This document shows positions 1-8,616 of a stretch of 59,818 nucleotides of DNA, in pieces. The notes beneath the pieces are model-generated. The model searched no databases. It saw only the letters and a program-made list of their open reading frames with translations, and was not told the origin of the DNA. Origin of the DNA: Akkermansia muciniphila (GTDB lineage: Bacteria; Verrucomicrobiota; Verrucomicrobiia; Limisphaerales; UBA9464); the NCBI GenBank assembly GCA_945861565.1, contig CAMAUY010000022.1, positions 1 through 59,818 of the forward strand. The letters run 5' to 3'. Positions within the stretch are counted from its first letter, which is position 1; each line of letters begins with the position of its first letter. The position numbers and the translations under genes are program-made.

Positions 1-149
1 GATCCCAAATCTTCGACTATATCGAATGCTTCTATAATCCTCACCGTTTACATAGTTCCCTAAACTTCAAATCGCCCGTTGACTTCGAATTCAAAAACAA
101 CTAACTAAAAAGCTCCTCTTTCTCTCTCCACTTTTTCGAAGCAATCCCA
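1..149 (+). mobile_element. Right end of an IS3-family insertion sequence (left part outside the window)
   Basis: The first 104 bases encode the C-terminal tail of an IS3-type OrfB transposase. About 45 bases later the sequence ends in CA at 149. Read on the minus strand from 149 inward it begins TGGGATTGCTTCGAAAAAG, which fits the TG...CA termini of IS3-family elements. The element boundary at 149 is inferred from this end and from the adjacent membrane-protein gene, whose normal sequence stops there. The left end, left inverted repeat and target duplication lie outside the window, so completeness cannot be judged. Confidence 0.75.
3..104 (+). CDS. IS3-family transposase OrfB, C-terminal fragment cut by the window edge
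   Basis: The open frame reads from base 3 to the TAA at 102-104 and gives a 33-residue tail. It contains [18 protein letters not shown] followed by a KSPVDFE segment. This is the hallmark C-terminus of IS3-family integrases (FDYIE.FYN..R.HSSL....P..FE), downstream of the DDE catalytic core. The core and OrfA would lie upstream of the window. A frame with this signature so close to an IS3-like terminus leaves little doubt about the family; the subgroup cannot be told. Confidence 0.85.
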   Translation, partial: SQIFDYIECFYNPHRLHSSLNFKSPVDFEFKNN

Positions 150-941
150 TTGATTGAAGTATAGGGCTGGAAGAAGGCTCACAAGAAGCGCGAGGCTGGC
201 AAAGACGATGGCACGGCGTGGAAACGCCGATCGTCGCAGCACAGCGAGAACTATTATGGCGATTCCAAGGAAGGGCATAAGCGAGTATCGAAATGAACAT
301 GCTATCGCGAACGCAAGCCCCGCGGCAGCGTAGATCCAGGGGCTTACGCCAGTTCGACGGCCGGACCTGCAAACAATCGTCGCCGTGATGAACAACAGTA
401 AAGCTACTCCGACGCAGCCTCCCATGACATCCCACGCCGTCTTCGAATAGGCCCAATACATGGTCGCCGTGACAAAAGTCAGCGTAAGCAGGGTCGATCG
501 CCGCGTATCGATGAACAATCGCAACAGTAGAAAGAAGCATAACGCCCCCCCCGCGGCCATCATCGTGTAGCTAAGAGATGCCAAGACTTTGGCGGTCAGC
601 GGCGGCGGGTCACGTAATGGGTTGTACCCGGGCTCCACAAACATCGTCCCAAATTTCGCAGCGGGTATCAAGAGCAGGAGCGCGCCGATATCGTGCGCCT
701 GATAGAATACGCCCGTCGGACTTCGGACCCACATTTCTGGGTCCACGCCGAATGGCTCCGGTGCATGGACTTTCCCCGTGCGCACCCAAAGGAGCGCCGC
801 ATCCAATTGCGAGCCAGCGTCACTACTTCCCACGCGACCTGACGAAGTCATCAGCAAGAAACAGACTAGCAGCACTGCCATTGAACCGATTGTTTTCCAC
901 GTAACTGGCGACGGCCTCTGTCGGCTTGGTAAATCATCCAT
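105..941 (-). pseudogene. Polytopic membrane protein (GT-C glycosyltransferase-like), 3' end replaced by an IS element
   Basis: The frame starts at ATG 941 and encodes 278 residues with about six hydrophobic segments. The N-terminal loop after the first helix carries SSDAGSQLDAALLW and later FYQAHDIGALL, a layout like GT-C family membrane glycosyltransferases, but I see no decisive motif. Residues 1-264 look like host sequence. From residue 265 (codon 147-149) the frame runs into the IS3 end and finishes with 14 residues of IS-derived sequence (WDCFEKVERERGAF). GT-C enzymes usually have 450-600 residues, so this is probably the first half of an interrupted gene. The rest may lie beyond the IS. 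Family assignment is tentative; the disruption is better supported. Confidence 0.65.
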
Positions 942-1098
942 AACTCAAATACTGTCTCAACAATGCCATCGGATACACAGGAGATTCTCGCCGCGCGGAG
1001 AGGGCCTGCGACCTGCTGACGCTTCCGTCGACGGCGACGAGGTTGAGCCCGGCCGCTTTGAAGTCTCAGCTACTTCGCTGGCAGGCGAACGGCGGGGT

Positions 1099-2475
1099 TC
1101 AAGGTTCTTCCCGGATGAGTTCATTGAGCAAACGGATGGCCTCATCGGCGATACGCTCGCCGGTGCCGGGCTCGGTGTAGGACTGTAAGCCGGTCCATAC
1201 CTGGTAACCGCCCAGCTTGTGAGCTTCCAGGTTGGGTAGGTAGCCGATCCAGTCATTGGCGAGCTCGGCGACATAGGTGTAACGAAAGGGGGAGCGGTTC
1301 TTAATGTCGATGCCCAGCTGAGTGAAGTATTCCGCCGGAACGCCCACCAACGCGATATCGCCGATGCGAATGGCCTGCACCCATGTCTCGCGCTCCTCTC
1401 CCTGCGCGGGCCGGAGCTCTTCGCGCATCGCTCGAAAAACGCGCTCGATCACCGGCGCGCCGGCGGGCGCGTATTTTCTGCAATAACCCTGCACGGCAGC
1501 CTCCTCCGCGGCCTCATCGAAATGGCGCACCCGGAATTTCAAGGGTGATTTTCGAGCGGACAGCCGGCGGATTTCCCGAGGAGTCGAGCGGTTCAGGGTC
1601 GCAAATACAGCCGTCTTGATCCGCTCCACGCACTCATTGCCGGTCAGATCGAGATTATGTGTCGATCCGCTCGCGCCTTCGAGGAACGCAACCGTGCCGC
1701 CCAACTGGGCTTCTAACTCTTGCGCCGCCATACCATAGATGCTGGGCGACCGACGCCCCGGCGTCCGCGCGCCGATCGTGTGCGTGCTGTGATTGAACAT
1801 CAACGCCTGCAATCGATCTGCGGAATCACGAAAAGCAAAAACCGGCAATTCCGGGTCAAATGGCCCGGTCGGGCGCACAAAATTTGTCCGCGGCCCGATC
1901 CAGAAAGTTCGGCCGTCATCCAGAAGAACGCGGCTGTTCTGTCCTACGGACCGTTCCTCGCCGAGTTGGAAGAACAGCCGCGCGTCGGTTCGGTTTGAAA
2001 AGGCGTCGCCAACAGCACGGACAATCCCCTCCTGCACGCGCCGGGTAAACACCTCGTCGGGACCGTAGTCGTGGACTTTCATGGTGCTTGGCGCATGGTG
2101 AGTGTGAGTGCAATTGATCAACGTATGGCTTGGCGGAATGCCGAAGCGTTGCTGAATCTCCGCCATCACGGGATCGAGCGAGCGTCGCGTCAGCATGAGC
2201 ACATCGCACGCGACGATGGCCACGCGTGCTTCGTCCTTCTCGATGACCACGGCCACGCATCGAAGCTTGCCCTCCTGCCCTTTGACCCGCCCTCCCTCGA
2301 TGCCCCCGGCGATGATCATCGAGTCGTCGGCCTCAAGATCCGCCGCGGCCGCCCCAACTCGCAGTCCGTCGGCGCCACCCGCCGTGCGTGGCGTCAGCAT
2401 TGCTGCGGCCAGGAGCAATGGCAGAGCGGCACGGAGCCTACGGCTCGGACGACGACCAATAAGACGTATGTTCAT
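1099..2475 (-). CDS. Neutral/alkaline ceramidase-like secreted protein
   Basis: A 458-residue exported protein with a basic N-terminus and a hydrophobic stretch (ALPLLLAAAMLTP) typical of a signal peptide. The start is the ATG at 2475; a TTG at 2484 is the alternative. The body follows the neutral ceramidase N-domain: VGAAAADLEA, a GG.EGGR segment, a VAIVACDVL strand, the zinc-ligand segment CTHTHHAP around residues 125-132, and FNHSTHT further on. The hexapeptide holding the nucleophilic Ser in true ceramidases (GDVSPN) is replaced by GSTHNL, so ceramide hydrolysis is doubtful. Such relatives are common in Verrucomicrobiota and Planctomycetota without a known substrate. It stands alone, on the same strand as the truncated membrane gene. 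Confidence 0.75.
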   Translation of the reverse strand: MNIRLIGRRPSRRLRAALPLLLAAAMLTPRTAGGADGLRVGAAAADLEADDSMIIAGGIEGGRVKGQEGKLRCVAVVIEKDEARVAIVACDVLMLTRRSLDPVMAEIQQRFGIPPSHTLINCTHTHHAPSTMKVHDYGPDEVFTRRVQEGIVRAVGDAFSNRTDARLFFQLGEERSVGQNSRVLLDDGRTFWIGPRTNFVRPTGPFDPELPVFAFRDSADRLQALMFNHSTHTIGARTPGRRSPSIYGMAAQELEAQLGGTVAFLEGASGSTHNLDLTGNECVERIKTAVFATLNRSTPREIRRLSARKSPLKFRVRHFDEAAEEAAVQGYCRKYAPAGAPVIERVFRAMREELRPAQGEERETWVQAIRIGDIALVGVPAEYFTQLGIDIKNRSPFRYTYVAELANDWIGYLPNLEAHKLGGYQVWTGLQSYTEPGTGERIADEAIRLLNELIREEP

Positions 2476-2550
2476 AGGATTCAATCTGAAGGGAGTCGTA
2501 CGCTGTCCGGTTTCGGTGGAATTCTCAAGAGTAACCTGCGACAGGGGTAT

Positions 2551-2640
2551 GAAGCGACGAGGTCTGGTTGTTTTGGGCCAACGGCCTGCGATTCCTCAGC
2601 CCAAACCAACGGCCAGGGTAACGGGAAATACCAACTGTAG
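2551..2640 (+). repeat. Palindromic dispersed repeat, copy 1 (upstream of a pseudopilin gene)
   Basis: The segment contains the hairpin GGGCC-aac-GGCCT at 2575-2587, inside a block of about 50 bases that matches, on the opposite strand, the region 20345-20395 (shared core TTGTTTTGGGCCAACGGCC, then CGATT, then CTCAGCCCA). Both copies lie upstream of a pseudopilin gene in the same orientation. The rest of the 330-base gap 2476-2805 holds a run of nine G at 2651-2659 and no gene that I can support. Confidence 0.7.
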
Positions 2641-2805
2641 ACACCCCAACGGGGGGGGGCGATGGATGGACACATCCGGCAAATCAAGTCTCATTTTGAA
2701 CTCCCGCCGACACTCGCTCCGATTCCGCTTGCAGCAGGAAATGCCGGAAAATACTGTCAGACGACCTCCATGAGGGGATGGTTCAACTTTAGAACTTCTG
2801 AATTC

Positions 2806-3618
2806 ATGCAAGCTTCCTCAAGACTTTTCCGGGACCGGGACACACGCGGGTTCACTCTCATTGAACTCCTCGTTGTGATTGCGATCATCGCCATTCTTGC
2901 GGGCATGCTCTTGCCGGCGTTGGCAAAAGCCAAGGGGAACGCCCAGGGGATTAAGTGCCTCTCGAATATGCGGAACTGGGGTCTGGCGACGCAGATGTAC
3001 GCCGATGACAGTGGGGATCGTATCCCGTTGTTTGGGGACCTTTCATCCGATTATACGGCACCGTTCTGGCACTCGAAGCTCGCTCCCTACGTCTCCAAGC
3101 AGGTGAATACGGGCAAGGTGAGCTTTGACAAGACCGCCATCTACAATGATGAGCTTCGGAAATGTCCAGGCGGAAGCACCCGACCAATTCCTTTCGGCCG
3201 ATCAACTTCGACCGGGCCCTCGACAAACTGGAACTGCTGGATCGGCGCGAACTTCGGCGCCTATGGTTCGCCCTTAAGTGGTCCGTTCTACTATGGCGAT
3301 ACCACGCCGCCCCTGAAGATCGCACGCATTCGCCGTCCCTCCGATGCGATGATGTTCATGGATACGGTATCGCATTACGTCTATTCACCCGTGGACACCA
3401 ACTATCGCTTTACGGTGGATGCGAACAAAGACGGTGTCGTCGATACCATGCCGCAGTATCCAGACACGCCCTTCAATTACGGCCGGCCTACGGTGCACAA
3501 CAACGGAGCTAACGTCACCTTGCTCGACGGGCACATTGAACGCGTGGCGTTCAAGGTGCTTTGGGCCGTGGACTCAAAGAAGCTGGTCACGCATTCGTTC
3601 TGGTACATGGAGGATTGA
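2806..3618 (+). CDS. Pseudopilin-like protein (type II secretion/DUF1559-like)
   Basis: From ATG 2806 the protein has 270 residues; ATG 2770 would add 12. It starts with a short basic leader, then the prepilin methylation site and hydrophobic helix [20 protein letters not shown], followed by PALAKAK. The globular part ends with the H-x9-DG motif ([13 protein letters not shown]), characteristic of the DUF1559 proteins that are expanded in Planctomycetota and Verrucomicrobiota. The leader would be cut after Gly by a prepilin peptidase and the protein held in the inner membrane or assembled in a pseudopilus. No secretion-machine genes are nearby. It converges with the DUF1015 gene. Confidence 0.85.
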   Translation: MQASSRLFRDRDTRGFTLIELLVVIAIIAILAGMLLPALAKAKGNAQGIKCLSNMRNWGLATQMYADDSGDRIPLFGDLSSDYTAPFWHSKLAPYVSKQVNTGKVSFDKTAIYNDELRKCPGGSTRPIPFGRSTSTGPSTNWNCWIGANFGAYGSPLSGPFYYGDTTPPLKIARIRRPSDAMMFMDTVSHYVYSPVDTNYRFTVDANKDGVVDTMPQYPDTPFNYGRPTVHNNGANVTLLDGHIERVAFKVLWAVDSKKLVTHSFWYMED

Positions 3619-3649
3619 TACTGCCCGGTGGCGTCCGAGGGCGGTCCGA

Positions 3650-3664
3650 GGGCGTCTGTCGCCC
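3650..3664. terminator. Weak hairpin between convergent genes
   Basis: GGGCG (3650-3654) and CGCCC (3660-3664) can pair around a five-base loop between the convergent pseudopilin (ends 3618) and DUF1015 gene (ends 3674). An 11-base unit GTCCGAGGGCG is also directly repeated just before it. There is no good T-run, so a terminator role is only a guess. Confidence 0.25.
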
Positions 3665-3673
3665 GCTCTCCTT

Positions 3674-4888
3674 TCAGAGCCGATGACAGAACATCGCGTC
3701 GCGCAGCTTCGGCTCAAACCAAGTACTCTTGGGCGGCATGATCCCGCCGCCGTCGGCGATTGCCATCAAGTCGTCAATCCCTGTCGGGAACATTGAGAAT
3801 GCGCAGGCATATTCGCCCTCATTCACGAGCTTCTCCAACTCGCGGGGGCCACGGATGCCTCCGACAAAATTGATCCGCTTGCTCGTCCGCGGATCCGCAA
3901 TGCCAAAGAGTGGCTCGAGCACGAGTTTCTGAAGCAAGGTCACGTCCAACCCTTCGATCAGATCCGGCACCTGGGTAACCGCTTCGCGAAACGCGAGCGC
4001 ATGCCAGCGCCCTTCCATATATAGGCCGATTTGATGCTTGCGCCGGGGCCGGGAGCCATCTCCGGGTTCGGGTTGAAATATGCCTTCCAGCGCCGCCAAC
4101 ACTCCAGCCGCTGTCTGCCCATTCAAATCCTTCAAAACCCGGTTGTAGGGCAGGATCTGCATCTGGCAATGGGGGAAAATCACCGAGAGAAACCGACCGC
4201 TCTGCCCGGCTCCACCTCGCGACTGGAAGACCCGGGCCGCGGCGGCACTGCGGTGGTGGCCGTCCGCGATATAGAGAAACGGAATTTTCGCAAACTCAGT
4301 CTCGATGAACCGGATATCTTCCTCACTCGTAAGGTTCCACGAGGTGTGCCGGACACCATCTGCCGCCGTAAAATCCACCGCCGGAATTTCCCCCACCGCC
4401 CGGTCCACAAAATCATCGATTGCCCGAACTGCCCGATAGGTCAGAAACACGGGACCCGTCTGGGCGTCAAGGGCTTCGATGTGATGAACCCGATCGTCTT
4501 CTTTGTCTGGCCGGGTCAGTTCATGCTTCTTAACCACACCCGCCAAATACTCCTGGCAACTGGCGGTGGCCACCAACCCTACCTGCGCGTGCGGCCCCAT
4601 GACCTGGCGGTACAGGTAGAAGGCGGACTGTGAATCCTGACGGAGACTGGCATCGCGAATAAGACGGGAAAAGTTCTCACGCCCTTTCGTGTACACCGCA
4701 GGCGAATAGATATCCGTGCCCGGCGGAAGATCAATCTCGGGCTTGCTAACGTGCAGGAAACTCAGGGGGTTGCCCTGGGCAAGTATACGCGCCTCATCCG
4801 ACGACATGACGTCGTACGGGAGCTCGCAAATGCTGCGCGCAAGGTCGGCGCGCGGACGGAGGGCGGCAAACGGTCGGACCGAAGCCAT
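3674..4888 (-). CDS. DUF1015 family protein (ParB/SbnI-like kinase superfamily)
   Basis: A 404-residue cytoplasmic protein that follows the DUF1015 pattern: RPFAALRP near the start, LPYDVMSSDEA, NPLSFLHVSKPE, a KKHELTRPDKEDDR segment, and IADGHHRSAAAARV near the middle. DUF1015 belongs to the ParB/sulfiredoxin-like fold; some members have been reported as free-serine kinases, which makes phosphorylation of a small metabolite the best guess. I see no serine-biosynthesis genes here to support a pathway. It begins two bases after the stop of the FKBP gene, with GGGGAAGAAG as a ribosome-binding site inside that gene's end, so the two are one transcription unit. Confidence 0.85.
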   Translation of the reverse strand: MASVRPFAALRPRADLARSICELPYDVMSSDEARILAQGNPLSFLHVSKPEIDLPPGTDIYSPAVYTKGRENFSRLIRDASLRQDSQSAFYLYRQVMGPHAQVGLVATASCQEYLAGVVKKHELTRPDKEDDRVHHIEALDAQTGPVFLTYRAVRAIDDFVDRAVGEIPAVDFTAADGVRHTSWNLTSEEDIRFIETEFAKIPFLYIADGHHRSAAAARVFQSRGGAGQSGRFLSVIFPHCQMQILPYNRVLKDLNGQTAAGVLAALEGIFQPEPGDGSRPRRKHQIGLYMEGRWHALAFREAVTQVPDLIEGLDVTLLQKLVLEPLFGIADPRTSKRINFVGGIRGPRELEKLVNEGEYACAFSMFPTGIDDLMAIADGGGIMPPKSTWFEPKLRDAMFCHRL

Positions 4889-4890
4889 CG

Positions 4891-5772
4891 TTACTTCTTC
4901 CCCTTCGCGGCCTCCGACTCCTTCTGGAGCTTCTCGACATCCGACGCTTTGATCACTTCGATCTTGGCCCCCTTCTTAAGCTCCTCTGCGCTCGGCACCT
5001 TGATAATGTCACTCGTGACCACACCCTGCCCTCCCTGCGCGACCTCGGCTACCGGCTTGGCCTTGATGTCGAGCAACTCGATCTCAAAGATCAGGGTGGC
5101 ATTGGGACCGATATCCGCACCAGCGCCTCGTTCGCCGTAGGCGAGCTCGGAAGGTATGAACAGCTGCCACTTGGAACCTTTCTTCATCAGTTGCAACGCT
5201 TCCGTCCAGCCTTTGATCACGCCAGTCACAGCGAACTCAGCGGGCTTGCCACGCTTCGCCGAGCTGTCGAATTCCGTGCCACTGATCAGCGTGCCACGGT
5301 AATGGGTGACCACCGTGTCATCCGCCTTCGGTATCGCACCATCCCCTTCGGTAAGAACTTTGTATTGCAGACCGGAAGCCGTAGCCTTCACGCCCTCTTT
5401 GGTCTTGTTCTCTCCGAGAAATTTCTGGCCTTCGACCTTGTTCTTTTCGCCCAATTCCTTCTTCTTGACCTCGCCCTTCGCCCGGAGTTCTTGCTGATAG
5501 GTGGTCATGACCTGCCGGGCCTCCGTCTCGTTCAACAACGGGGTTTTCCCGGCTGCCAAATCGTCCATAGCCCGCTTCAGCATGTCGGCGTTCAGCTCGG
5601 CACCCTGCCGCTTCATCATGGTGGCGATATTCAAGCCGTAGGCATAACCAACGCGGTCTTTCGTGTCCTTGAGCACGTTGGCGGCTTCAGGGTTAGACGG
5701 CACAGGATCTTCAGCGTGCAGGAATGCGGACAAGAGTCCGGCGGCAATGAGTGTGGAAACAGCGAGTTTCAT
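4891..5772 (-). CDS. FKBP-type peptidyl-prolyl cis-trans isomerase, exported
   Basis: Starting at ATG 5772, preceded by GGAGGCGG, the protein has 293 residues. The order is a signal peptide (TLIAAGLLSAFLHA), a helical N-terminal dimerisation region with the FKBP_N pattern (DRVGYAYGLNIA), a charged linker rich in Lys and Glu, and an FKBP domain with VVTHYRGTLISGTEFDSS, GVIKGWTEALQLMKKGSKW, IPSELAYGERG and TLIFEIELLDI. This is the FkpA/Mip architecture of periplasmic folding helpers. A Lys-rich C-terminal tail of about 50 residues is extra. The frame stays open far upstream to 6315, but that part runs antisense into mutS and has no signal sequence, so the shorter start is chosen. Confidence 0.92.
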   Translation of the reverse strand: MKLAVSTLIAAGLLSAFLHAEDPVPSNPEAANVLKDTKDRVGYAYGLNIATMMKRQGAELNADMLKRAMDDLAAGKTPLLNETEARQVMTTYQQELRAKGEVKKKELGEKNKVEGQKFLGENKTKEGVKATASGLQYKVLTEGDGAIPKADDTVVTHYRGTLISGTEFDSSAKRGKPAEFAVTGVIKGWTEALQLMKKGSKWQLFIPSELAYGERGAGADIGPNATLIFEIELLDIKAKPVAEVAQGGQGVVTSDIIKVPSAEELKKGAKIEVIKASDVEKLQKESEAAKGKK

Positions 5773-6018
5773 AGTATTCAAGCCGCCTCCGGTTTCATTA
5801 CCGGGCGGCGAGCACCGCTTGTGTAGCAGGGGAAACGGGTGAAGTCTAGAGTCTCCGAACGGGAAAAAGACTCCCTCCCTGGCCGCGGGATCGGCTAGAT
5901 CCCTCGCCCCGGACCTCCATACCGCCCGAGAGTCATCCATCCGAGGCCACCCGACTGCCGGCCGATCGCCGCCATTTGGTCTTTGGTTTTTGCCGAAGGT
6001 CATTAAGTCTCTCGCCGG

Positions 6019-8616
6019 ATGTCCTCTGAATCGCCCCTCACACCGATGATGGCTCAATATCGGCGCATCAAGGGCGAATTGCCCAAGGATACGCTCCTGC
6101 TCTTCCGCCTGGGCGACTTCTATGAAATGTTTTTTGAGGACGCACAGGAAGGCGCTCAACTCTTGAACGTCGCTCTCACCAAACGCGGCGTCATCCCCAT
6201 GTGCGGCATCCCCCACCATGCCGCCAATGGATACATCACCCGCATCCTGAGGGCCGGCAAAAAGGTCGCCATTTGCGATCAGATGGAAGAAGCCCGGCCT
6301 GGAAAACTGGTGCAACGGGAGGTGACCTCAATTCTGAGCCCGGGAACCCACTTTGATGACCGGCTGCTGGTCGCGGAACGGAACAACTTCCTCGCCTCCC
6401 TCTGCACCGTGGGAAAGACCTTTGGCCTCGCGGTGGTAGACCTTACCACCGGTGATTTTCGGGTCACCGAACTTGCAGACTCCAAGGGTCTCCTCGGGGA
6501 GCTCGAACGACTCCGACCCGCAGAATTGATCTACCCGTCTGCGGACAATTCATTGCGCGACCTTTTGGCCGAGGTGCGCGGACATTCCAACGGGCACGAT
6601 GACTGGACATTTTTGACCGACACCGCCGTGTTCACCCTCCACGAACACTTTAAGGTTGCCACCCTGGACGGGTTCGGTTTGCGCAACCGCCCCGCCGCCG
6701 TCGGTGCCGCCGGTGCCGTGCTGCATTATCTTGTCCAGCACTTGCGACGGGACGTGACCCACCTCACCCGCCTTCTGAGCTATCAGGTCACCGACCATCT
6801 GGTGCTGGACAGTATTTCCCTGCGCAATCTGGAAATACTTGAGCCGCTGCATCGCGATTCAGCCCGCAACACCACACTGTTCAGCGCGTTAAATCGAACG
6901 GTCACACCGATGGGTGCGCGGCGGCTCCGCGACTGGCTGACACAGCCACTTTCGGCCGAAGCCCCGATCCATTCCCGCCAGGAGGCCGTCCAGACTTGGC
7001 TGGATCACCCGGGCCCGTTGGAGGCATTTCGCACCAAAGTCTCGGGGGTTCGCGATCTCGAAAGAACCCTGGGACGATTGAGTCTCGGCAGCGGCAATGG
7101 CCGCGATCTGCAAGCGCTTCGAATGGCGCTGGAGCAGTTGCCACCGATTCGCGGGATCCTTCTTCAACTGGAGGGCACCCCCTCCGCAACCTCTCAGGAA
7201 TCCCTGCGAAATCTATTGCCGGAAGAGACGGCAATCCAACCCGCAAGCCTCCTGGCCGATCTCACCTCGCAATTGTGCGAGCTACCCGCCCTCGTGGAAC
7301 TACTCGCCCGCGCCATCGCGGAGGAACCCCCCCTGGCGGTGAAGGAGGGTGGGCTCATCCGCGAGGGATTCAGCGACGAACTCGACGCCTTGCGCTCCGC
7401 CTCACGCGACGGCCGAGAATGGCTGGCCCGATTGCAGCAGGACGAGATTGCCCGCACCGGCATTCCTTCGCTCAAAGTCGGGTTCAATTCCGTGTTCGGA
7501 TACTTCATCGAAATCACCAAGGCGAATCTGCCCAAGGTTCCACCGGAATACACGCGAAAGCAGACCATCGCCAATGGGGAACGTTTCATCACGCCCGCCC
7601 TTAAGGCGATGGAATCGAAGATTCTCGGCGCACAGGAAAGGGCCGAGAAACTTGAGTACGAACTATTCCTGAAAGTCCGCGAAGAGGTCCTCGCTCAGCT
7701 CCGGCCCATCCAGCAGACAGCGGCGGCCATCGCTCAACTCGATGTCCTGGGAGCCTTGGCCGAAAACGCCCGGTTGCAGAACTGGATTCGGCCCCACGTC
7801 GGCGATGAGGGTATCCTCCACATCCAGGCAGGCCGTCACCCAGTCCTTGATCAGGTTCTGGCCGCCAACGGCGGAGAACGGTTCGTTCCCAACGACACCC
7901 AACTCGGCGCATCCGCGGCCGATGCCCCCGTCGTTCAGTTGGCGCTCATCACGGGTCCCAACATGGCCGGCAAGAGTACCTATATCCGCCAAGTAGCGTT
8001 GATCGCCCTGCTCGCCCATACCGGATGCTTTGTCCCCGCCACCCGTGCGCGGATCGATCTGCTGGACCGTATCTTTACTCGCATCGGTGCCAGCGACGAT
8101 CTGTCGCGCGGCCAGAGCACGTTCATGGTCGAAATGAGCGAGGCAGCCAACATTCTCAATAATGCCACCCGCCGAAGCTTGGTGATCCTCGACGAGATCG
8201 GACGCGGGACAAGCACCTTCGATGGATTAAGCCTGGCGTGGAGCATCGTCGAGCACCTGCACCATCAGGTGGGTGCCAAAACCCTCTTCGCCACTCACTA
8301 CCACGAATTGACCGAGTTGGCCCGCAAGTTGCCCCGGGTGCGAAACTATAATGTGGCAGTCCGCGAATGGAACGATCAGATCGTCTTCCTACACCAGATC
8401 GTGGAAGGTGCCGCCGATAAAAGCTACGGCATCCAAGTGGCCCGTCTCGCCGGTGTGCCAAAATCCGTCATCGACCGCGCCAAAGAGATTCTCCGCAATC
8501 TCGAGGAGTCTGAACTTACCCCGGAAGGTCAACCACGTCGTGGCCAGCGGCACCGAGCGGAGCGAAACAAACTTCAGGAACTAACCCCTCCCCCGCAGTT
8601 GGATCTGTTTTCTTAA
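6019..8616 (+). CDS. mutS: DNA mismatch repair protein MutS
   Basis: An 865-residue protein with all the domains of MutS. The mismatch-reading motif GDFYEMFFEDA lies near residue 36, the connector and lever domains follow, and the clamp region includes NSVFGYFIEITKAN. The ATPase has Walker A GPNMAGKST near residue 646, the Walker B segment LVILDEIGRGTSTFDG, and the conserved ATHYHEL. It binds mispairs and recruits MutL; mutL is not in this window. Its TAA stop (8614-8616) overlaps the TAA of hpnA on the other strand in a shared TTAA. A 246-base gap separates it from the divergent FKBP gene. Confidence 0.97.
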   Translation: MSSESPLTPMMAQYRRIKGELPKDTLLLFRLGDFYEMFFEDAQEGAQLLNVALTKRGVIPMCGIPHHAANGYITRILRAGKKVAICDQMEEARPGKLVQREVTSILSPGTHFDDRLLVAERNNFLASLCTVGKTFGLAVVDLTTGDFRVTELADSKGLLGELERLRPAELIYPSADNSLRDLLAEVRGHSNGHDDWTFLTDTAVFTLHEHFKVATLDGFGLRNRPAAVGAAGAVLHYLVQHLRRDVTHLTRLLSYQVTDHLVLDSISLRNLEILEPLHRDSARNTTLFSALNRTVTPMGARRLRDWLTQPLSAEAPIHSRQEAVQTWLDHPGPLEAFRTKVSGVRDLERTLGRLSLGSGNGRDLQALRMALEQLPPIRGILLQLEGTPSATSQESLRNLLPEETAIQPASLLADLTSQLCELPALVELLARAIAEEPPLAVKEGGLIREGFSDELDALRSASRDGREWLARLQQDEIARTGIPSLKVGFNSVFGYFIEITKANLPKVPPEYTRKQTIANGERFITPALKAMESKILGAQERAEKLEYELFLKVREEVLAQLRPIQQTAAAIAQLDVLGALAENARLQNWIRPHVGDEGILHIQAGRHPVLDQVLAANGGERFVPNDTQLGASAADAPVVQLALITGPNMAGKSTYIRQVALIALLAHTGCFVPATRARIDLLDRIFTRIGASDDLSRGQSTFMVEMSEAANILNNATRRSLVILDEIGRGTSTFDGLSLAWSIVEHLHHQVGAKTLFATHYHELTELARKLPRVRNYNVAVREWNDQIVFLHQIVEGAADKSYGIQVARLAGVPKSVIDRAKEILRNLEESELTPEGQPRRGQRHRAERNKLQELTPPPQLDLFS

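Noticed and set aside
5773-6315. N-terminal extension of the FKBP gene
   Set aside because: The frame stays open upstream but overlaps mutS antisense and puts 181 residues before a clear signal peptide; ATG 5772 has a good ribosome-binding site.
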